Positions 1 through 9,171 are shown, counted from the first letter of the stretch. The stretch is DNA of 64,000 nt from Neisseria elongata subsp. elongata (GCF_900113545.1 NZ_FOPS01000010.1:1-64000), one strand, 5' to 3'. Made by a program: numbers and translations. The notes: generated from the sequence alone by a model not told the origin.

Positions 1-84
1 AAAACCATGATGGCTAACCAGAAATTCAAAAACGCCCTAACCCCCGAATCGTTGGCATGGGTGCGCGAATTATTGAGGGGCTGA
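1..84 (+). CDS. C-terminal end of an unidentified phage ORF (partial)
   Basis: Frame 1 is open from the window edge to a TGA at 82-84 and reads ...NQKFKNALTPESLAWVRELL..., so it is the tail of a gene that begins outside the window. It ends 2 bases before the ATG of a Mu gpG-like gene, the tight spacing typical of phage morphogenesis operons. In Mu the gene before G is the minor head gene F, which makes that a reasonable guess, but too little sequence is present to identify it. Confidence 0.4.
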   Translation, partial: KTMMANQKFKNALTPESLAWVRELLRG

Positions 85-86
85 CC

Positions 87-530
87 ATGCTTGAGATTAA
101 ATTAGACGCGGAGAGGTTCGACCACGGCTTGAGTACGCTGCTCAAAAACGCCACCGACACCCGCGCCATGATGCGGGGCATCGCCACCGAGTTGCTGTCT
201 ATGACCGAAGAAAACTTCGAATCCGAAGGTTGGGGCGGACAGCGATGGAAACAAAGCCGGCGCGCCGTAGATGAGGGAGGCAAGACCCTGCAAAAAAGCG
301 GGCAACTTGCCGCCAGCCTGACCACACAGGTCGGCAGCAACTATGCCCTCATCGGCAGCAACAAAAAATACGCCGCTATCCACCACCTCGGCGGTCAAGC
401 AGGCCGCGGCCACAAAACCAACCTCCCAGCACGCCCCTATCTCCCCATCAACGGCAATAACCAACTCCAACCCGATGCCGAACGCAGAATCCTAGACATC
501 GCCATCACCGCCCTCAAAAAAGGACTCTGA
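87..530 (+). CDS. Mu gpG-like phage virion morphogenesis protein
   Basis: The 147-residue product resembles the phage virion morphogenesis / Mu gpG family (Pfam Phage_tail_S). An ATG at 57 is in frame, but I chose 87 because AGGGG at 76-80 sits at the right distance and the preceding ORF stops at 84. Family-like features are the early helix with LLKNATDTRAMMRGIA, the WKQSRRA stretch, LQKSGQLAASLT, and the C-terminal ARPYLPI motif. In Mu-like phages this protein takes part in tail or virion assembly. No protease, scaffold or major head gene follows. A hairpin and then core genes come next, so this is the edge of a truncated or decayed prophage. Confidence 0.75.
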   Translation: MLEIKLDAERFDHGLSTLLKNATDTRAMMRGIATELLSMTEENFESEGWGGQRWKQSRRAVDEGGKTLQKSGQLAASLTTQVGSNYALIGSNKKYAAIHHLGGQAGRGHKTNLPARPYLPINGNNQLQPDAERRILDIAITALKKGL

Positions 531-535
531 CAATA

Positions 536-568
536 AAGAAACGGACGATAAAATGTCGTCCGTTTCTT
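536..568. terminator. Hairpin terminator after the prophage gene
   Basis: AAGAAACGGACGA and TCGTCCGTTTCTT form a 13-bp perfect stem around a 5-base loop, directly after the gpG-like stop codon. The stem ends in TTTCTT. It contains no DUS, unlike most terminator-like hairpins in this window, which fits a phage origin. Confidence 0.7.
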
Positions 569-570
569 GT

Positions 571-748
571 TGCACTATTTGCAACTCCATTTCACTTTTT
601 CCATCCCGCCCCATCCCCCATCATCCCACTTCTTCCCATTTATCTCATCATTCCTATATATTTATCTCATTGGGTTTCACAATGCCCGCCCATCGAATTC
701 GGCAAACCGTCGGACGGTTTGCGCTTCAACCGCTGAACCGCCCGCACC
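571..748. other. Non-coding junction with a G-poor tract and a palindrome
   Basis: No gene is supported here. About 585-660 is almost free of G and very C/T-rich, with repeated CCATC/CCCAT words. At 702-722 GCAAACCGTC and GACGGTTTGC form a perfect 10-bp inverted repeat with one central base. This stretch lies between prophage and core genes and may include the phage-host junction, although no att repeat can be identified from one end. Confidence 0.4.
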
Positions 749-783
749 GCAGGCCGTCTGAACATATTTTTCAGACGGCCTGC
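749..783. repeat. Inverted AG-DUS pair upstream of the ETF-QO gene
   Basis: AGGCCGTCTGAA at 751-762 is followed by its inverse ending at 781, extended by matching GC bases on each side. It can act as DNA uptake sequence and as a hairpin. A TATAAT at 786-791 follows directly, so the promoter of the next gene abuts or overlaps the right arm. The corresponding -35 is weak. Confidence 0.75.
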
Positions 784-823
784 GGTATAATCGCGCCTGA
801 ATAAAACCAAGGAACACACAAAC

Positions 824-2476
824 ATGGAACAAACCATCGAACGCGAAAGTATGCAGTACGATGCCGTGATTGTCGGCGCGGGTCCTGCCGGGCTGAGCGC
901 CGCCATCCGCCTGAAACAGCTGGCCGAAAAAGACGGGCGCGAAATCAGTGTCTGCGTCGTGGAAAAAGGCTCGGAAGTCGGCGCGCACATTCTGGCCGGC
1001 GCGGTCATCGACCCGAAAGCCTTAAACGAACTGCTGCCCGGCTGGCGCGAAAATGGCGCACCGCTCAACTGCCCCGTCAGCGAAGACCGCGTACTCTTCC
1101 TCACCAAACAGCGGGCGTTCAAACTGCCCGTTACCCCCTGCTTCCAAAACCACGGCAACTATGTCATCAGCCTCGGGTTGCTGACCCGCTGGCTGGCCGA
1201 ACAGGCGGAAAACCTCGGCGTGGAAATCTATCCCGGCTTTGCCGCCGCCGAAATCCTGTATCACGCCGACGGCTCGGTCAAAGGCATCTCCACCGGCAAC
1301 ATGGGCGTGGGCAAGGACGGCGAAGCGACCGAAATGTTTCAGGCAGGCATGGAACTGCACGCCAGACAAACCCTGTTTGCCGAAGGCTGCCGCGGTTCGT
1401 TGAGCAAACAGCTTATCCGCCGTTTCGAATTGGATAAGCACAGCCAGCCGCAAACCTACGGTATCGGCATCAAGGAAATTTGGGAAATCCCCGCCGAAAA
1501 ATCACGGCCGGGACTGGTAATGCACAGCACGGGCTGGCCGCTCGACAGCAAAACCTACGGCGGCGCGTTCCTATACCATCTGAACGACAATCAGGTCGCC
1601 GTCGGCTTCGTCGTCGGACTCGACTATCAAAACCCCTATCTGTCGCCGTTTGAAGAATTCCAACGTTTCAAAACCCACCCTGAAATCCGCAAAACCTTCG
1701 AAGGCGGGCGGCGTATCGCTTACGGTGCGCGCAGCCTGAGCGAAGGCGGCCTCCAAAGCCTGCCGAAACTCACCGCCCCGGGCGCGTTGTTAATCGGCGA
1801 TGCGGCGGGCTTTTTAAACGTGCCGCGCATCAAAGGCATACACACCGCCATGAAATCGGGCATGTTGGCCGCCGAAGCCGTGCTGGCCGTGTTGGACGGA
1901 AACGACCATGCCGAAAGCGGCCGTGAAGCCGCAAGCTACCAAACCCTGTTTGAACAAAGCTGGCTCTACCGCGAGCTGCACGAAGTCCGCAACGTCCGCC
2001 CGTCCTTCAAATGGGGCATGTGGCCGGCCTTCGCCTACACCGGTTTGGAACAATACCTGTTCAAAGGCCGCACGCCGTGGACCATCAGCCACCACGGCAC
2101 CGACCACGGCAGCCTGAAAAAAGCCGCCGACTGCACACCGATAGACTATCCCAAACCTGACGGCGTGCTGACTTTCGACCGTTTGAGCAGCGTCTTCCTC
2201 GCCAACGTCAGCTATGAGGAAAACCAACCCGTCCACCTGCTACTCGCCGACCCGCAGGCCGCGATAGGCATCAACCTCCGCGAATACGCCTCTCCCGAAA
2301 CGCGGTACTGCCCGGCCGGCGTGTACGAAATCGTGCAGGAAAACGGCAGCCCGAAACTGCAGATTAACGCCGCCAACTGCGTACATTGCAAAACCTGCGA
2401 CATCAAAGACCCGACGCAGAACATCACTTGGGTTTGCCCCGAAGGCGGCAGCGGGCCCAATTACGGCGCAATGTAA
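824..2476 (+). CDS. Electron transfer flavoprotein-ubiquinone oxidoreductase
   Basis: The 550-residue protein matches ETF-QO, the membrane-associated FAD and 4Fe-4S enzyme that passes electrons from ETF to the quinone pool. The N-terminal dinucleotide fold is seen as AVIVGAGPAGLSAAIRL (about residues 10-26), and VEKGSEVGAHILAGAV follows as in the family. LLIGDAAGFLNVPRIKG marks the second FAD-binding segment. The C-terminal ferredoxin-like part carries the cluster cysteines in CPAGVYE, CVHCKTCDIKDP and WVCPEGG. Length and ending are typical. An in-frame ATG at 851 is an alternative start. No etfA or etfB lies in the window. Confidence 0.95.
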   Translation: MEQTIERESMQYDAVIVGAGPAGLSAAIRLKQLAEKDGREISVCVVEKGSEVGAHILAGAVIDPKALNELLPGWRENGAPLNCPVSEDRVLFLTKQRAFKLPVTPCFQNHGNYVISLGLLTRWLAEQAENLGVEIYPGFAAAEILYHADGSVKGISTGNMGVGKDGEATEMFQAGMELHARQTLFAEGCRGSLSKQLIRRFELDKHSQPQTYGIGIKEIWEIPAEKSRPGLVMHSTGWPLDSKTYGGAFLYHLNDNQVAVGFVVGLDYQNPYLSPFEEFQRFKTHPEIRKTFEGGRRIAYGARSLSEGGLQSLPKLTAPGALLIGDAAGFLNVPRIKGIHTAMKSGMLAAEAVLAVLDGNDHAESGREAASYQTLFEQSWLYRELHEVRNVRPSFKWGMWPAFAYTGLEQYLFKGRTPWTISHHGTDHGSLKKAADCTPIDYPKPDGVLTFDRLSSVFLANVSYEENQPVHLLLADPQAAIGINLREYASPETRYCPAGVYEIVQENGSPKLQINAANCVHCKTCDIKDPTQNITWVCPEGGSGPNYGAM

Positions 2477-2479
2477 AAA

Positions 2480-2524
2480 AGAGGCCGTCTGAAAACCGTT
2501 TTCCGGCGTTTCAGACGGCCTCTT
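2480..2524. terminator. DUS-pair hairpin between convergent genes
   Basis: AGAGGCCGTCTGAAAACC and an inverse copy ending AGACGGCCTCT form a long stem, followed by TTCC on one side. It lies just after the ETF-QO stop and before the uppP stop, so it can terminate both convergent genes while carrying two uptake sequences. Confidence 0.75.
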
Positions 2525-2537
2525 CCTTTTCAAACCG

Positions 2538-3353
2538 CTATTTAATCAATGTGAAATACGCAATCACCAGCAAACCCAGCACAATCCGATACCAGCCGAA
2601 CACCTTGAAGTCATGGCGTTTGATATACGACATCAAAAATTTGATGGCCAGAATACTGACGGTAAAACTCACCAGCATCCCGCCTGCCATTACCGCCAAC
2701 TCATGACCACTGAACGACAAACCGTGTTTCGCGATTTTCAGCAGGCTGGCACCGAACATCACCGGCACGGCCAGGAAAAACGTGAATTCCGCCGCCACCG
2801 CGCGGCTCAGGCCGACGGCGATGCCGCCCAAAATCGTCGCCCCCGAACGGCTGGTTCCGGGAAACACGGCGGCAATCACCTGAAACATCCCCACCCAAAA
2901 AGCCTGCTTATAGGAAATCGCCGCCAGCTCGACCGTATGCGGACGATGGCTTTGATTGCGGTTTTCCACCGCGATAAAGGCAACGCCGAACGTAATCAAA
3001 GCCAGCGCAACCGTCCACGGATTGTAGAAATGCTCGTCTATCCAATCGTTCAAAGCCAAACCGATGACCGCCGCCGGCACGCAGGCCAGCATGATTTTGC
3101 TCCACAGCGGCACGGCATGGGGCTTCAGGCGCAGACCGCCGGCAAACGGCCAAAGCTTGTCGAAATACAGCACCACCACCGCCATAATCGACCCCAGCTG
3201 GATCACGACCAAAAACATCTTCCAAAACTCGGGCGTCATGTCCAACGACACAAACTCGTTCAACAAAATCATATGCCCTGTCGAACTGACGGGCAGCCAC
3301 TCGGTGATGCCCTCCACAATGCCGAACAACGCGGCCTTCAATATTTCCAACAT
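2538..3353 (-). CDS. uppP: Undecaprenyl-diphosphatase UppP
   Basis: The 271-residue polytopic protein dephosphorylates undecaprenyl pyrophosphate to recycle the lipid carrier of peptidoglycan synthesis at the inner membrane. Both family motifs are present: EGITEWLPVSSTGHMI near residues 14-29 and PGTSRSGATI near 165-174. Several hydrophobic helices follow through to the C-terminus. The length equals the usual BacA/UppP size. It is convergent with the ETF-QO gene and stands alone. Confidence 0.95.
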   Translation of the reverse strand: MLEILKAALFGIVEGITEWLPVSSTGHMILLNEFVSLDMTPEFWKMFLVVIQLGSIMAVVVLYFDKLWPFAGGLRLKPHAVPLWSKIMLACVPAAVIGLALNDWIDEHFYNPWTVALALITFGVAFIAVENRNQSHRPHTVELAAISYKQAFWVGMFQVIAAVFPGTSRSGATILGGIAVGLSRAVAAEFTFFLAVPVMFGASLLKIAKHGLSFSGHELAVMAGGMLVSFTVSILAIKFLMSYIKRHDFKVFGWYRIVLGLLVIAYFTLIK

Positions 3354-3539
3354 AACTTAATTCTGCAACTTCAAAACAAAAGCGCGGATTCTACCCGATT
3401 TCGCCGCCGAATGTTTTCAGACGGCCTTTGACGCGGCGCAAAAGCGTCTGAAACAGCACTGTTAAAAAAGATTAAATCCGTTTAAGATAGCCTTTTAAAA
3501 CGGCTTTGCGAAAGGCCGTCTGAAAACAAGGAGACGACA

Positions 3540-4535
3540 ATGACCGTGCGGCAGCAACATTTCCTCAAACTCACCGACTACACTCCCGAAGAAATCGGTG
3601 CCCTGCTCGACTTGGCCGCCGAACTGAAGGCCGACAAAAAAGCCGGACGCGAAAAACCGCGCCTGTGCGGCAAAAACATCGCCCTGATTTTCGAAAAAGC
3701 CTCCACCCGCACCCGCTGCGCCTTCGAAGTAGCCGCGCGCGACCAAGGCGCGGGCGTAACCTACCTCGAACCGAGCGGCAGCCAAATCGGCCACAAAGAA
3801 AGCATCAAAGACACCGCCCGCGTGTTGGGCAGAATGTTCGACGGTATCGAATACAGGGGCTACGGACAAGAAGTCGTGGAAGAACTGGCGCGTTACGCCG
3901 GCGTGCCGGTATTCAACGGCCTGACCGACGAATTCCACCCCACCCAAATCCTGGCCGACCTCCTTACCATGCGCGAACACAGCGGCAAACCCCTGCAACA
4001 GACCGCCTACACCTACGTCGGCGACGCGCGCTACAACATGGGCAATTCCCTGCTGCTGATCGGCGCGCTGCTGGGTATGGATACACGCATCGGCGCACCC
4101 AAAGCCCTGTGGCCGTCTGAAAACATCATCGCGCAGGCACACAGCCTGGCCGAAAAAAGCGGCGCACGCCTGCTGCTGACGGAAGACCCGCAAGAAGCCG
4201 TACGCGGCACAGACTTCATCCACACCGACGTATGGGTCAGCATGGGCGAACCGAAAGAAGTCTGGCATGAACGCATCGACCTGCTGCGCGGCTACCGCGT
4301 TACCGCCGACCTGATGGCCGCCGCCGGCAACCCACAAGTCAAATTCATGCACTGCCTGCCCGCCTTCCACAACCGCGAAACCAAAGTCGGCGAATGGATA
4401 TACAAAACCTTCGGCCTCGACGGCGTGGAAGTGACGGAAGAGGTATTTGAAAGCCCGGCCAGCATCGTTTTCGACCAAGCCGAAAACCGGATGCACACCA
4501 TCAAAGCCGTACTCGTCGCCCTGTTGGACAAATAA
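3540..4535 (+). CDS. argF: Ornithine carbamoyltransferase
   Basis: This 331-residue enzyme makes citrulline from ornithine and carbamoyl phosphate in arginine synthesis. The carbamoyl-phosphate motif STRTR is in [12 protein letters not shown] (about residues 55-66), HPTQ is in [12 protein letters not shown], and the ornithine loop is MHCLPAFH near residue 270. The ATG at 3540 has AAGGAGA eight bases upstream. An AG-DUS lies inside the gene around 4112 and encodes the PSEN stretch, so the uptake sequence has been accommodated in frame. carB, which makes the substrate, is 11 kb away. Confidence 0.96.
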
Positions 4536-4560
4536 ACCGCAACACAAACACAAACACAAA

Positions 4561-4594
4561 AAGGCCGTCTGAAACAGATTGTTCAGACGGCCTC
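4561..4594. terminator. DUS-pair hairpin between argF and ruvX
   Basis: Inverted AG-DUS arms at 4562-4573 and 4582-4593 enclose 8 bases, placed between the convergent argF and ruvX stops. It is a likely bidirectional terminator and uptake site. Confidence 0.7.
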
Positions 4595-4631
4595 TCCAAC
4601 GGCAACTCAAACAAAAAACACACGACTGCGG

Positions 4632-5096
4632 TCATTCCCTACCGTCGAAAAACTCAACCGCCCCGCCGGCAAAAAAGCCCTGCAAAATGGCCTGTGCCGC
4701 CACACTGTCCGACACCGCCTTCTGTTTGCGGCCGAACACCTGCGCCTCACCCAACAGACTTTCGGCGTACAGCGAAGTCAGCCGTTCGTCCGCCCAATAC
4801 ACCGGCAGGCCGAAGCGGCCGTGAAGGCGGCGGCCGAATTTCCTTGCCAACCGCGTCAGCTCGTGTTCCGTGCCGTCGCTGTGGACGGGCAGGCCGACCA
4901 CCAGATAATCGGGCCGCCATTCTTCAATCAGACGGGCAATCGCGGCAAATTTGCGTTCGTTGCCCTCGCCGGAAACGGTTTGCAGCGGATGGGCGATGCC
5001 GACTTCCGCGCCGCCCTGCGCCACGCCGATGCGCGCCTCGCCGAAATCGAAGGCCAGGCACGTCCCGGCCGGTGTGGAATACAGGGCCTCAGGCAT
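4632..5096 (-). CDS. ruvX: Pre-16S rRNA nuclease / Holliday junction resolvase-like YqgF
   Basis: The 154-residue product is a YqgF/RuvX family RNase H-fold nuclease, in E. coli linked to maturation of the 16S rRNA 5' end. The first catalytic strand is [11 protein letters not shown] (about residues 16-26). [16 protein letters not shown] in the middle and WADERLTS near residue 100 are the other family motifs. The start overlaps the yqgE stop by 8 bases, so the two genes are translationally coupled, an arrangement common in proteobacteria. Confidence 0.93.
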   Translation of the reverse strand: MPEALYSTPAGTCLAFDFGEARIGVAQGGAEVGIAHPLQTVSGEGNERKFAAIARLIEEWRPDYLVVGLPVHSDGTEHELTRLARKFGRRLHGRFGLPVYWADERLTSLYAESLLGEAQVFGRKQKAVSDSVAAQAILQGFFAGGAVEFFDGRE

Positions 5097-5640
5097 GTCC
5101 CGCCTCCCTCATCAGCATCACCGGCTCGATGCCGAGCTTGGCCAGTGCCGCGCGGTAGCGTTCGTGAAACGGCAAATCAAACAGGATATTGCCGTCGGCA
5201 GGCACGGCCAGCCACGAATTTTCTTCCAATTCGCGTTCCAGCTGCCCCGCATCCCAACTGGCGCAGCCTATGGTCAAAATCGCCTTGCCGACGACATCGT
5301 TTTCCGCCAGCCGTTCGATGATGTCGCGCGACGTGGTCAGCGCGGTATCGGCATTGACGGCGATGCTGCTCTGCCATTCCCCGCAGGGCGAATGGACGAC
5401 GAAGCCGCGGTCTATCTGCACCGGCCCGCCCATCATCACGAGGCTGCTGCGGAATTGTTCGGGCACGGGCTTGTCGATGGCGTAAAATACCGCATCCATC
5501 GGTATCGGCGAAGGTTTGTTGATGACCAGCCCCAAAGCGCCGTCCCCGTCGTGGCGGCACATATAGACCACGCTGCCGCCGAAAAACGGGTCTTCCAGCG
5601 AGGGCGTGGCAATCAGGAAATGGTCGGTCAGATTATCCAT
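5089..5640 (-). CDS. yqgE: UPF0301 / AlgH family protein YqgE
   Basis: From the ATG at 5640 the product is 183 residues and starts [20 protein letters not shown], the standard N-terminus of the YqgE/AlgH family. The open frame extends further upstream, but AAGGAAC just before this ATG and the family N-terminus decide the start. Other family features are [22 protein letters not shown] and [15 protein letters not shown]. The molecular function is not established. It is coupled to ruvX downstream. Confidence 0.92.
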   Translation of the reverse strand: MDNLTDHFLIATPSLEDPFFGGSVVYMCRHDGDGALGLVINKPSPIPMDAVFYAIDKPVPEQFRSSLVMMGGPVQIDRGFVVHSPCGEWQSSIAVNADTALTTSRDIIERLAENDVVGKAILTIGCASWDAGQLERELEENSWLAVPADGNILFDLPFHERYRAALAKLGIEPVMLMREAGHA

Positions 5641-5831
5641 GGTTTGATTGTTCCTTTTCGATGGGCGGCAATATTTAGGCCGCAGGGCGAAATTGCAAGC
5701 CCGGCGGGCAAGTGTTTTCAGACGGCGCGGTATGATAAAATCGCGCCTTTCTTTTTCAATGCGGCAGGCGGTGCCGTTTGGCAGGCCGTCTGAAACCGCC
5801 CTCCGAAACAGCAATAAAAAGGACAAAATAT

Positions 5832-6557
5832 ATGGCAGGCCACAGCAAGTGGGCAAACATCCAGCACAAAAAAGCCCGAGCCGACGCACAGCGCGGCAAA
5901 ATCTTCACCCGTCTGATTAAAGAAATCACCGTAGCCGCGCGCCTGGGCGGCGGCGATCCCGGCGCAAACCCGCGCCTGCGCCTGGCCATGGACAAGGCCG
6001 CGGCCAGCAACATGCCAAAAGACAACGTCCAGCGCGCTATCGACAAAGGCACGGGCAATCTGGAAGGCGTGGAATACATCGAACTGCGCTACGAAGGCTA
6101 CGGCATCGGCGGCGCGGCCCTGATGGTAGACTGCATGACCGACAACAAAACCCGTACCGTCGCCGACGTGCGCCACGCCTTCAATAAAAACGGCGGCAAT
6201 CTGGGCACCGACGGCTGCGTGGCCTTCAACTTCGTCCATCAGGGCTACCTGGTCTTCACCGGCGTCGATGAAGACGCACTGATGGAAGCCGCGCTGGAAG
6301 CCGGTGCGGAAGACGTGATTACCGACGACGAAGGCATCATCGAAGTCATCACCGCCCCCGCCGATTGGGCGGAAGTCAAAGCCAAGCTCGAAGCGGCAGG
6401 CTTCAAATCGGAAGACGGGGACGTTACCATGCGCGCCCAGAACGAAACCGTCTTGAGCGGCGACGATGCCGTCAAAATGCAGAAACTCATCGACGCGCTC
6501 GAAGCCTTGGACGACGTGCAAAACGTTTACACCTCCGCCGTCCTGGAGCTTGAATAA
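5832..6557 (+). CDS. YebC/PmpR family transcription or translation regulator
   Basis: The 241-residue product begins [20 protein letters not shown], the invariant start of the YebC family, so the ATG at 5832 is chosen over an in-frame ATG at 5778 that lies in DUS-containing leader. The body carries [23 protein letters not shown] and a tripartite alpha/beta fold as in the family. Members have been described as DNA-binding regulators and, more recently, as factors easing ribosome stalling, so the exact role here is open. Upstream lie two DUS copies and an AT-rich TATGATAAAAT stretch that may hold the promoter. Confidence 0.93.
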   Translation: MAGHSKWANIQHKKARADAQRGKIFTRLIKEITVAARLGGGDPGANPRLRLAMDKAAASNMPKDNVQRAIDKGTGNLEGVEYIELRYEGYGIGGAALMVDCMTDNKTRTVADVRHAFNKNGGNLGTDGCVAFNFVHQGYLVFTGVDEDALMEAALEAGAEDVITDDEGIIEVITAPADWAEVKAKLEAAGFKSEDGDVTMRAQNETVLSGDDAVKMQKLIDALEALDDVQNVYTSAVLELE

Positions 6558-6572
6558 ACCCGGCGGCAACAC

Positions 6573-6613
6573 TTTTCAGACGGCCTCTACCGCAGTGTAA
6601 GGCCGTCTGAAAA
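6573..6613. repeat. Outward-facing DUS inverted pair
   Basis: TTTTCAGACGGCCT at 6573-6586 and AGGCCGTCTGAAAA at 6600-6613 are mirror copies separated by 13 bases. The hairpin follows the yebC stop and precedes the SIMPL gene, so it may end yebC transcription. Confidence 0.65.
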
Positions 6614-6642
6614 ATATCCGCCCGCAGGAAAGGACTTCCAAA

Positions 6643-7353
6643 ATGCAAAACAAGCCCGCCCTACTCCTGAGCCTGATACTGGCCTGCACCGCCGCCGGTG
6701 CCGAACCGCTGAACTACAACATCGTCGAATTTGACGAAAGCGTTTCCGCCACCGTGCCGCGCGACACCATGACCGCCTCCTTCGTCATCCGTGCCGAAGG
6801 CCGCGACCGTTCGGCGGTAAACCGCGCCTTTACTGCCAAACTCCAGTCTTTTTCCCGCCGTGCCGAAGGCAAAACCTTCGAAACCGCGCAGTTCGGCCGC
6901 ACCGCCGTCCCGACCTACGAATACCGCAACAACAAGCGCATCCTGACCGGCTGGCAGGAATCGGTGGAATTTTCGGTGGAAAGCAAGGATTTCGCCGCAC
7001 TCAACCGCCTGATTGCCGACTCGCAGGCCGAAGCCGAAGTGCAAAACACCTCTTTCTCCCTATCCAAACAAAAACAAAAAGAAACCGTGGACGAACTGAG
7101 CCGCACCGCCCTGCACCGTTTCCAAGAACGCGCCGCCGATTTGGGCAAAGCACTGGGCTTCTCCGGCTATAAAATCGTCAAACTCCGCATCAACGAATCC
7201 GGCAGCCCGTCCGCCGTACTGGAAAAATCCCTGGCCGAAGGACGATACGCCGCCATGCCGGAAGCACTGTCCGCGCCCGCCGCACCCGACCTGCCCGTTT
7301 CGCCCGGCAGCGAAGAAATCCGCGTAACCGTGAGCGGTTCGATACAAATGTAA
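6643..7353 (+). CDS. SIMPL domain (DUF541) periplasmic protein
   Basis: The 236-residue protein has a signal peptide (MQNKPALLLSLILACTAAGA) followed by a SIMPL/DUF541 domain. Visible features are an N-terminal ISVSA-like strand (FDESVSATVPRDTMTASF), the YEYRNNKRILTGWQESVEFSV segment typical of the family, and a C-terminal VTVSGSIQM strand. Family members such as E. coli YggE are periplasmic and associated with stress tolerance, without a defined biochemical activity. AGGAAAGGA precedes the ATG. A cysteine at the end of the signal peptide (ILAC) leaves lipoprotein processing possible, but the context T after it is atypical. Confidence 0.85.
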   Translation: MQNKPALLLSLILACTAAGAEPLNYNIVEFDESVSATVPRDTMTASFVIRAEGRDRSAVNRAFTAKLQSFSRRAEGKTFETAQFGRTAVPTYEYRNNKRILTGWQESVEFSVESKDFAALNRLIADSQAEAEVQNTSFSLSKQKQKETVDELSRTALHRFQERAADLGKALGFSGYKIVKLRINESGSPSAVLEKSLAEGRYAAMPEALSAPAAPDLPVSPGSEEIRVTVSGSIQM

Positions 7354-7364
7354 CCGAACCGCAC

Positions 7365-7405
7365 AGGCCGTCTGAAAAGCCGCCCTGCACTTTTTCAGAC
7401 GGCCT
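7365..7405. terminator. DUS-pair hairpin
   Basis: AGGCCGTCTGAAAA at 7365-7378 and its inverse at 7392-7405 form a 14-bp stem after the SIMPL gene stop, before the phospholipase D gene. Confidence 0.65.
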
Positions 7406-7435
7406 CAGACATATGCGACAGCACAAAGGAACAGC

Positions 7436-8857
7436 ATGAGCCGCGAATCCGCCGTTACCACCAACAGCCTGATCGAACAACTGGTCTCCCGCGCCTCCGG
7501 TGCGGAGGCCGGTTCGGGCAACCGCATCGAAATCCTGCTCGACAGTACGGAAAACTTCCCCGCCTGGGAAGCGGCCATGCTGGCGGCCGAAGAGAGCATC
7601 TGCATCGAAATGTACATCTTCGCCGACAACGCCTTCGGCCGCCGCGTCCGCGACATCCTGTTGGAAAAACTGTCGCAGGGCGTAACCGTCGTCTTGGCTT
7701 ACGACTGGCTGGGCTGCCTGCCCGCACACCTTACCGGCTTTTTCCGCCCCCTGCGCGAAGCAGGCGCGCACATCACGGCCTACAACCCGCCCGGCCTCTC
7801 GCTCGGACTCGGCATGGTCTCACGCAACCACCGCAAATCCATCATCATCGACGAGCGGACCGCCTTCGTCGGCGGCTTATGCATCTCTTCGGCCTGGGAA
7901 GGCGACCCGAACCGCGGCATCGCCCCGTGGCGCGACACCGGCCTGCGCATCGACGGCCCGGCGGTGCACGACATCATGGCCGCCTTTGCCGACACCTTGG
8001 CCTCTCAGGGAAAATCCCTGCCCGCCACGCTGAAAAACTACGAACGCGGCACACTTGACCCCTGCGGCGACATTCAGGCCCGCGTGCTGGCCACCACGCC
8101 CGACAACACCAACACCGTACGGCTGGATTTGAACCTTATCGGCCTGGCGCGGGACAACCTGTGGATTACCGATGCCTACTTCATGCCTACCCGCATGTAC
8201 ACGCAGGCACTGATAAACGCCGCAGCCGCCGGCGTAGACGTGCGGATACTCGTCCCGCGCACCTCCGACATCAAATGGATAGGCACCGTGTCGCGCACGC
8301 AATACCGCCAGCTGCTGGACGCGGGCGTGCGCGTGTTCGAGTGGGACGGCACCATGCTGCACGCCAAATCCGCCCTCATCGACGGCACATGGGCACGGGT
8401 CGGCAGCACCAACCTGAACCTGTCGAGCTGGTATGCCAACCGCGAGCTGGACATCTCCATCGAAGATTCCGACACCGTGGCCGAACTGGAAAAAATCTTT
8501 TTGGACGATTTGCAACACGCCACCGAAGTCGTACTCGACGAACAATCCCACACGCAACTGCTGCGGCGGCGCGCCCGCGCATGGAAGCGGCCGTACAGGG
8601 GCCGCGTAAACGGCATGGTGCGGCAGGCACTGCAACTGGCGGCCATGCTGGACGGCCATATCGGCAAAATCCGTCCCGTCGCGCCCTCCGAAGCATGGGC
8701 GCAACTGAGTATCGGCGCAACATTCCTGCTCGCCGCCCTAATGCTGTGGTTTCTGCCGCAATTGGTCGTATGGCCGCTGCTGTTCCTGCTGGCCGCCGCA
8801 GGCATCGGCACCGTGGTTCAGGCCGCCCGCCGCCTATACCGCCTGCCTAAAAAATAA
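7436..8857 (+). CDS. Cardiolipin synthase-like phospholipase D family protein
   Basis: The 473-residue product contains two HKD (phospholipase D) motifs: NHRKSIIIDERTAFVGG near residues 129-145 and LHAKSALIDGTWARVGSTN near 303-321, the pair needed for phosphatidyl transfer. The architecture resembles ClsB/YbhO cardiolipin synthases, which act at the inner membrane. Unlike ClsA there is no N-terminal pair of membrane helices. Instead the C-terminus has two or three hydrophobic segments (about 420-460) and a basic tail. The start at 7436 follows AAAGGAACAGC. An exact ClsB or ClsC assignment is not safe from sequence alone. Confidence 0.88.
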   Translation: MSRESAVTTNSLIEQLVSRASGAEAGSGNRIEILLDSTENFPAWEAAMLAAEESICIEMYIFADNAFGRRVRDILLEKLSQGVTVVLAYDWLGCLPAHLTGFFRPLREAGAHITAYNPPGLSLGLGMVSRNHRKSIIIDERTAFVGGLCISSAWEGDPNRGIAPWRDTGLRIDGPAVHDIMAAFADTLASQGKSLPATLKNYERGTLDPCGDIQARVLATTPDNTNTVRLDLNLIGLARDNLWITDAYFMPTRMYTQALINAAAAGVDVRILVPRTSDIKWIGTVSRTQYRQLLDAGVRVFEWDGTMLHAKSALIDGTWARVGSTNLNLSSWYANRELDISIEDSDTVAELEKIFLDDLQHATEVVLDEQSHTQLLRRRARAWKRPYRGRVNGMVRQALQLAAMLDGHIGKIRPVAPSEAWAQLSIGATFLLAALMLWFLPQLVVWPLLFLLAAAGIGTVVQAARRLYRLPKK

Positions 8858-8970
8858 ACCGATTATCCGTAAGCTTGTGTAAAAAAATCCTGTTCGATTA
8901 CCATGCCGCACATTCCTTCCCACGATTCAAATCAAAATAACAGCCGTCAGGCAACCACAGGAGAGTGCAA

Positions 8971-9102
8971 ATGAAAGTTAGCGTTTTCGTTATCGCCGCA
9001 GCCGTTTTCGGCGGCATGTATTTTGTCAAAAACCATGTCGATACTTCGGCCTTCAACAAAGACCATTTGTTGAAACCCACCGTGCAGTCTGCACAACGCT
9101 AA
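8971..9102 (+). CDS. Small 43-residue single-span membrane protein
   Basis: An ATG at 8971 with CAGGAGAG at 8958-8965 opens a 43-codon frame: MKVSVFVIAAAVFGGMYFVK, then a short polar tail ending VQSAQR. The first 20 residues form one hydrophobic helix, either a membrane anchor or an uncleaved signal. A strong intrinsic terminator begins 15 bases after the stop. Good ribosome binding site, own terminator and a coherent peptide support a real gene. I do not recognise the family. Confidence 0.6.
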   Translation: MKVSVFVIAAAVFGGMYFVKNHVDTSAFNKDHLLKPTVQSAQR

Positions 9103-9116
9103 TTCGGCAAGATATG

Positions 9117-9149
9117 AAAAACCGCCCTTTCGGGCGGTTTTCTTTTTTT
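9117..9149 (+). terminator. Intrinsic terminator
   Basis: AAAACCGCCC, loop TTTC, GGGCGGTTTT followed by CTTTTTTTC: a GC-rich stem with a T tract, directly downstream of the small membrane protein gene. A degenerate DUS (TTCAGACTGCCT, one mismatch) follows the T run. Confidence 0.85.
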
Positions 9150-9171
9150 CAGACTGCCTCCATTCTTATCC

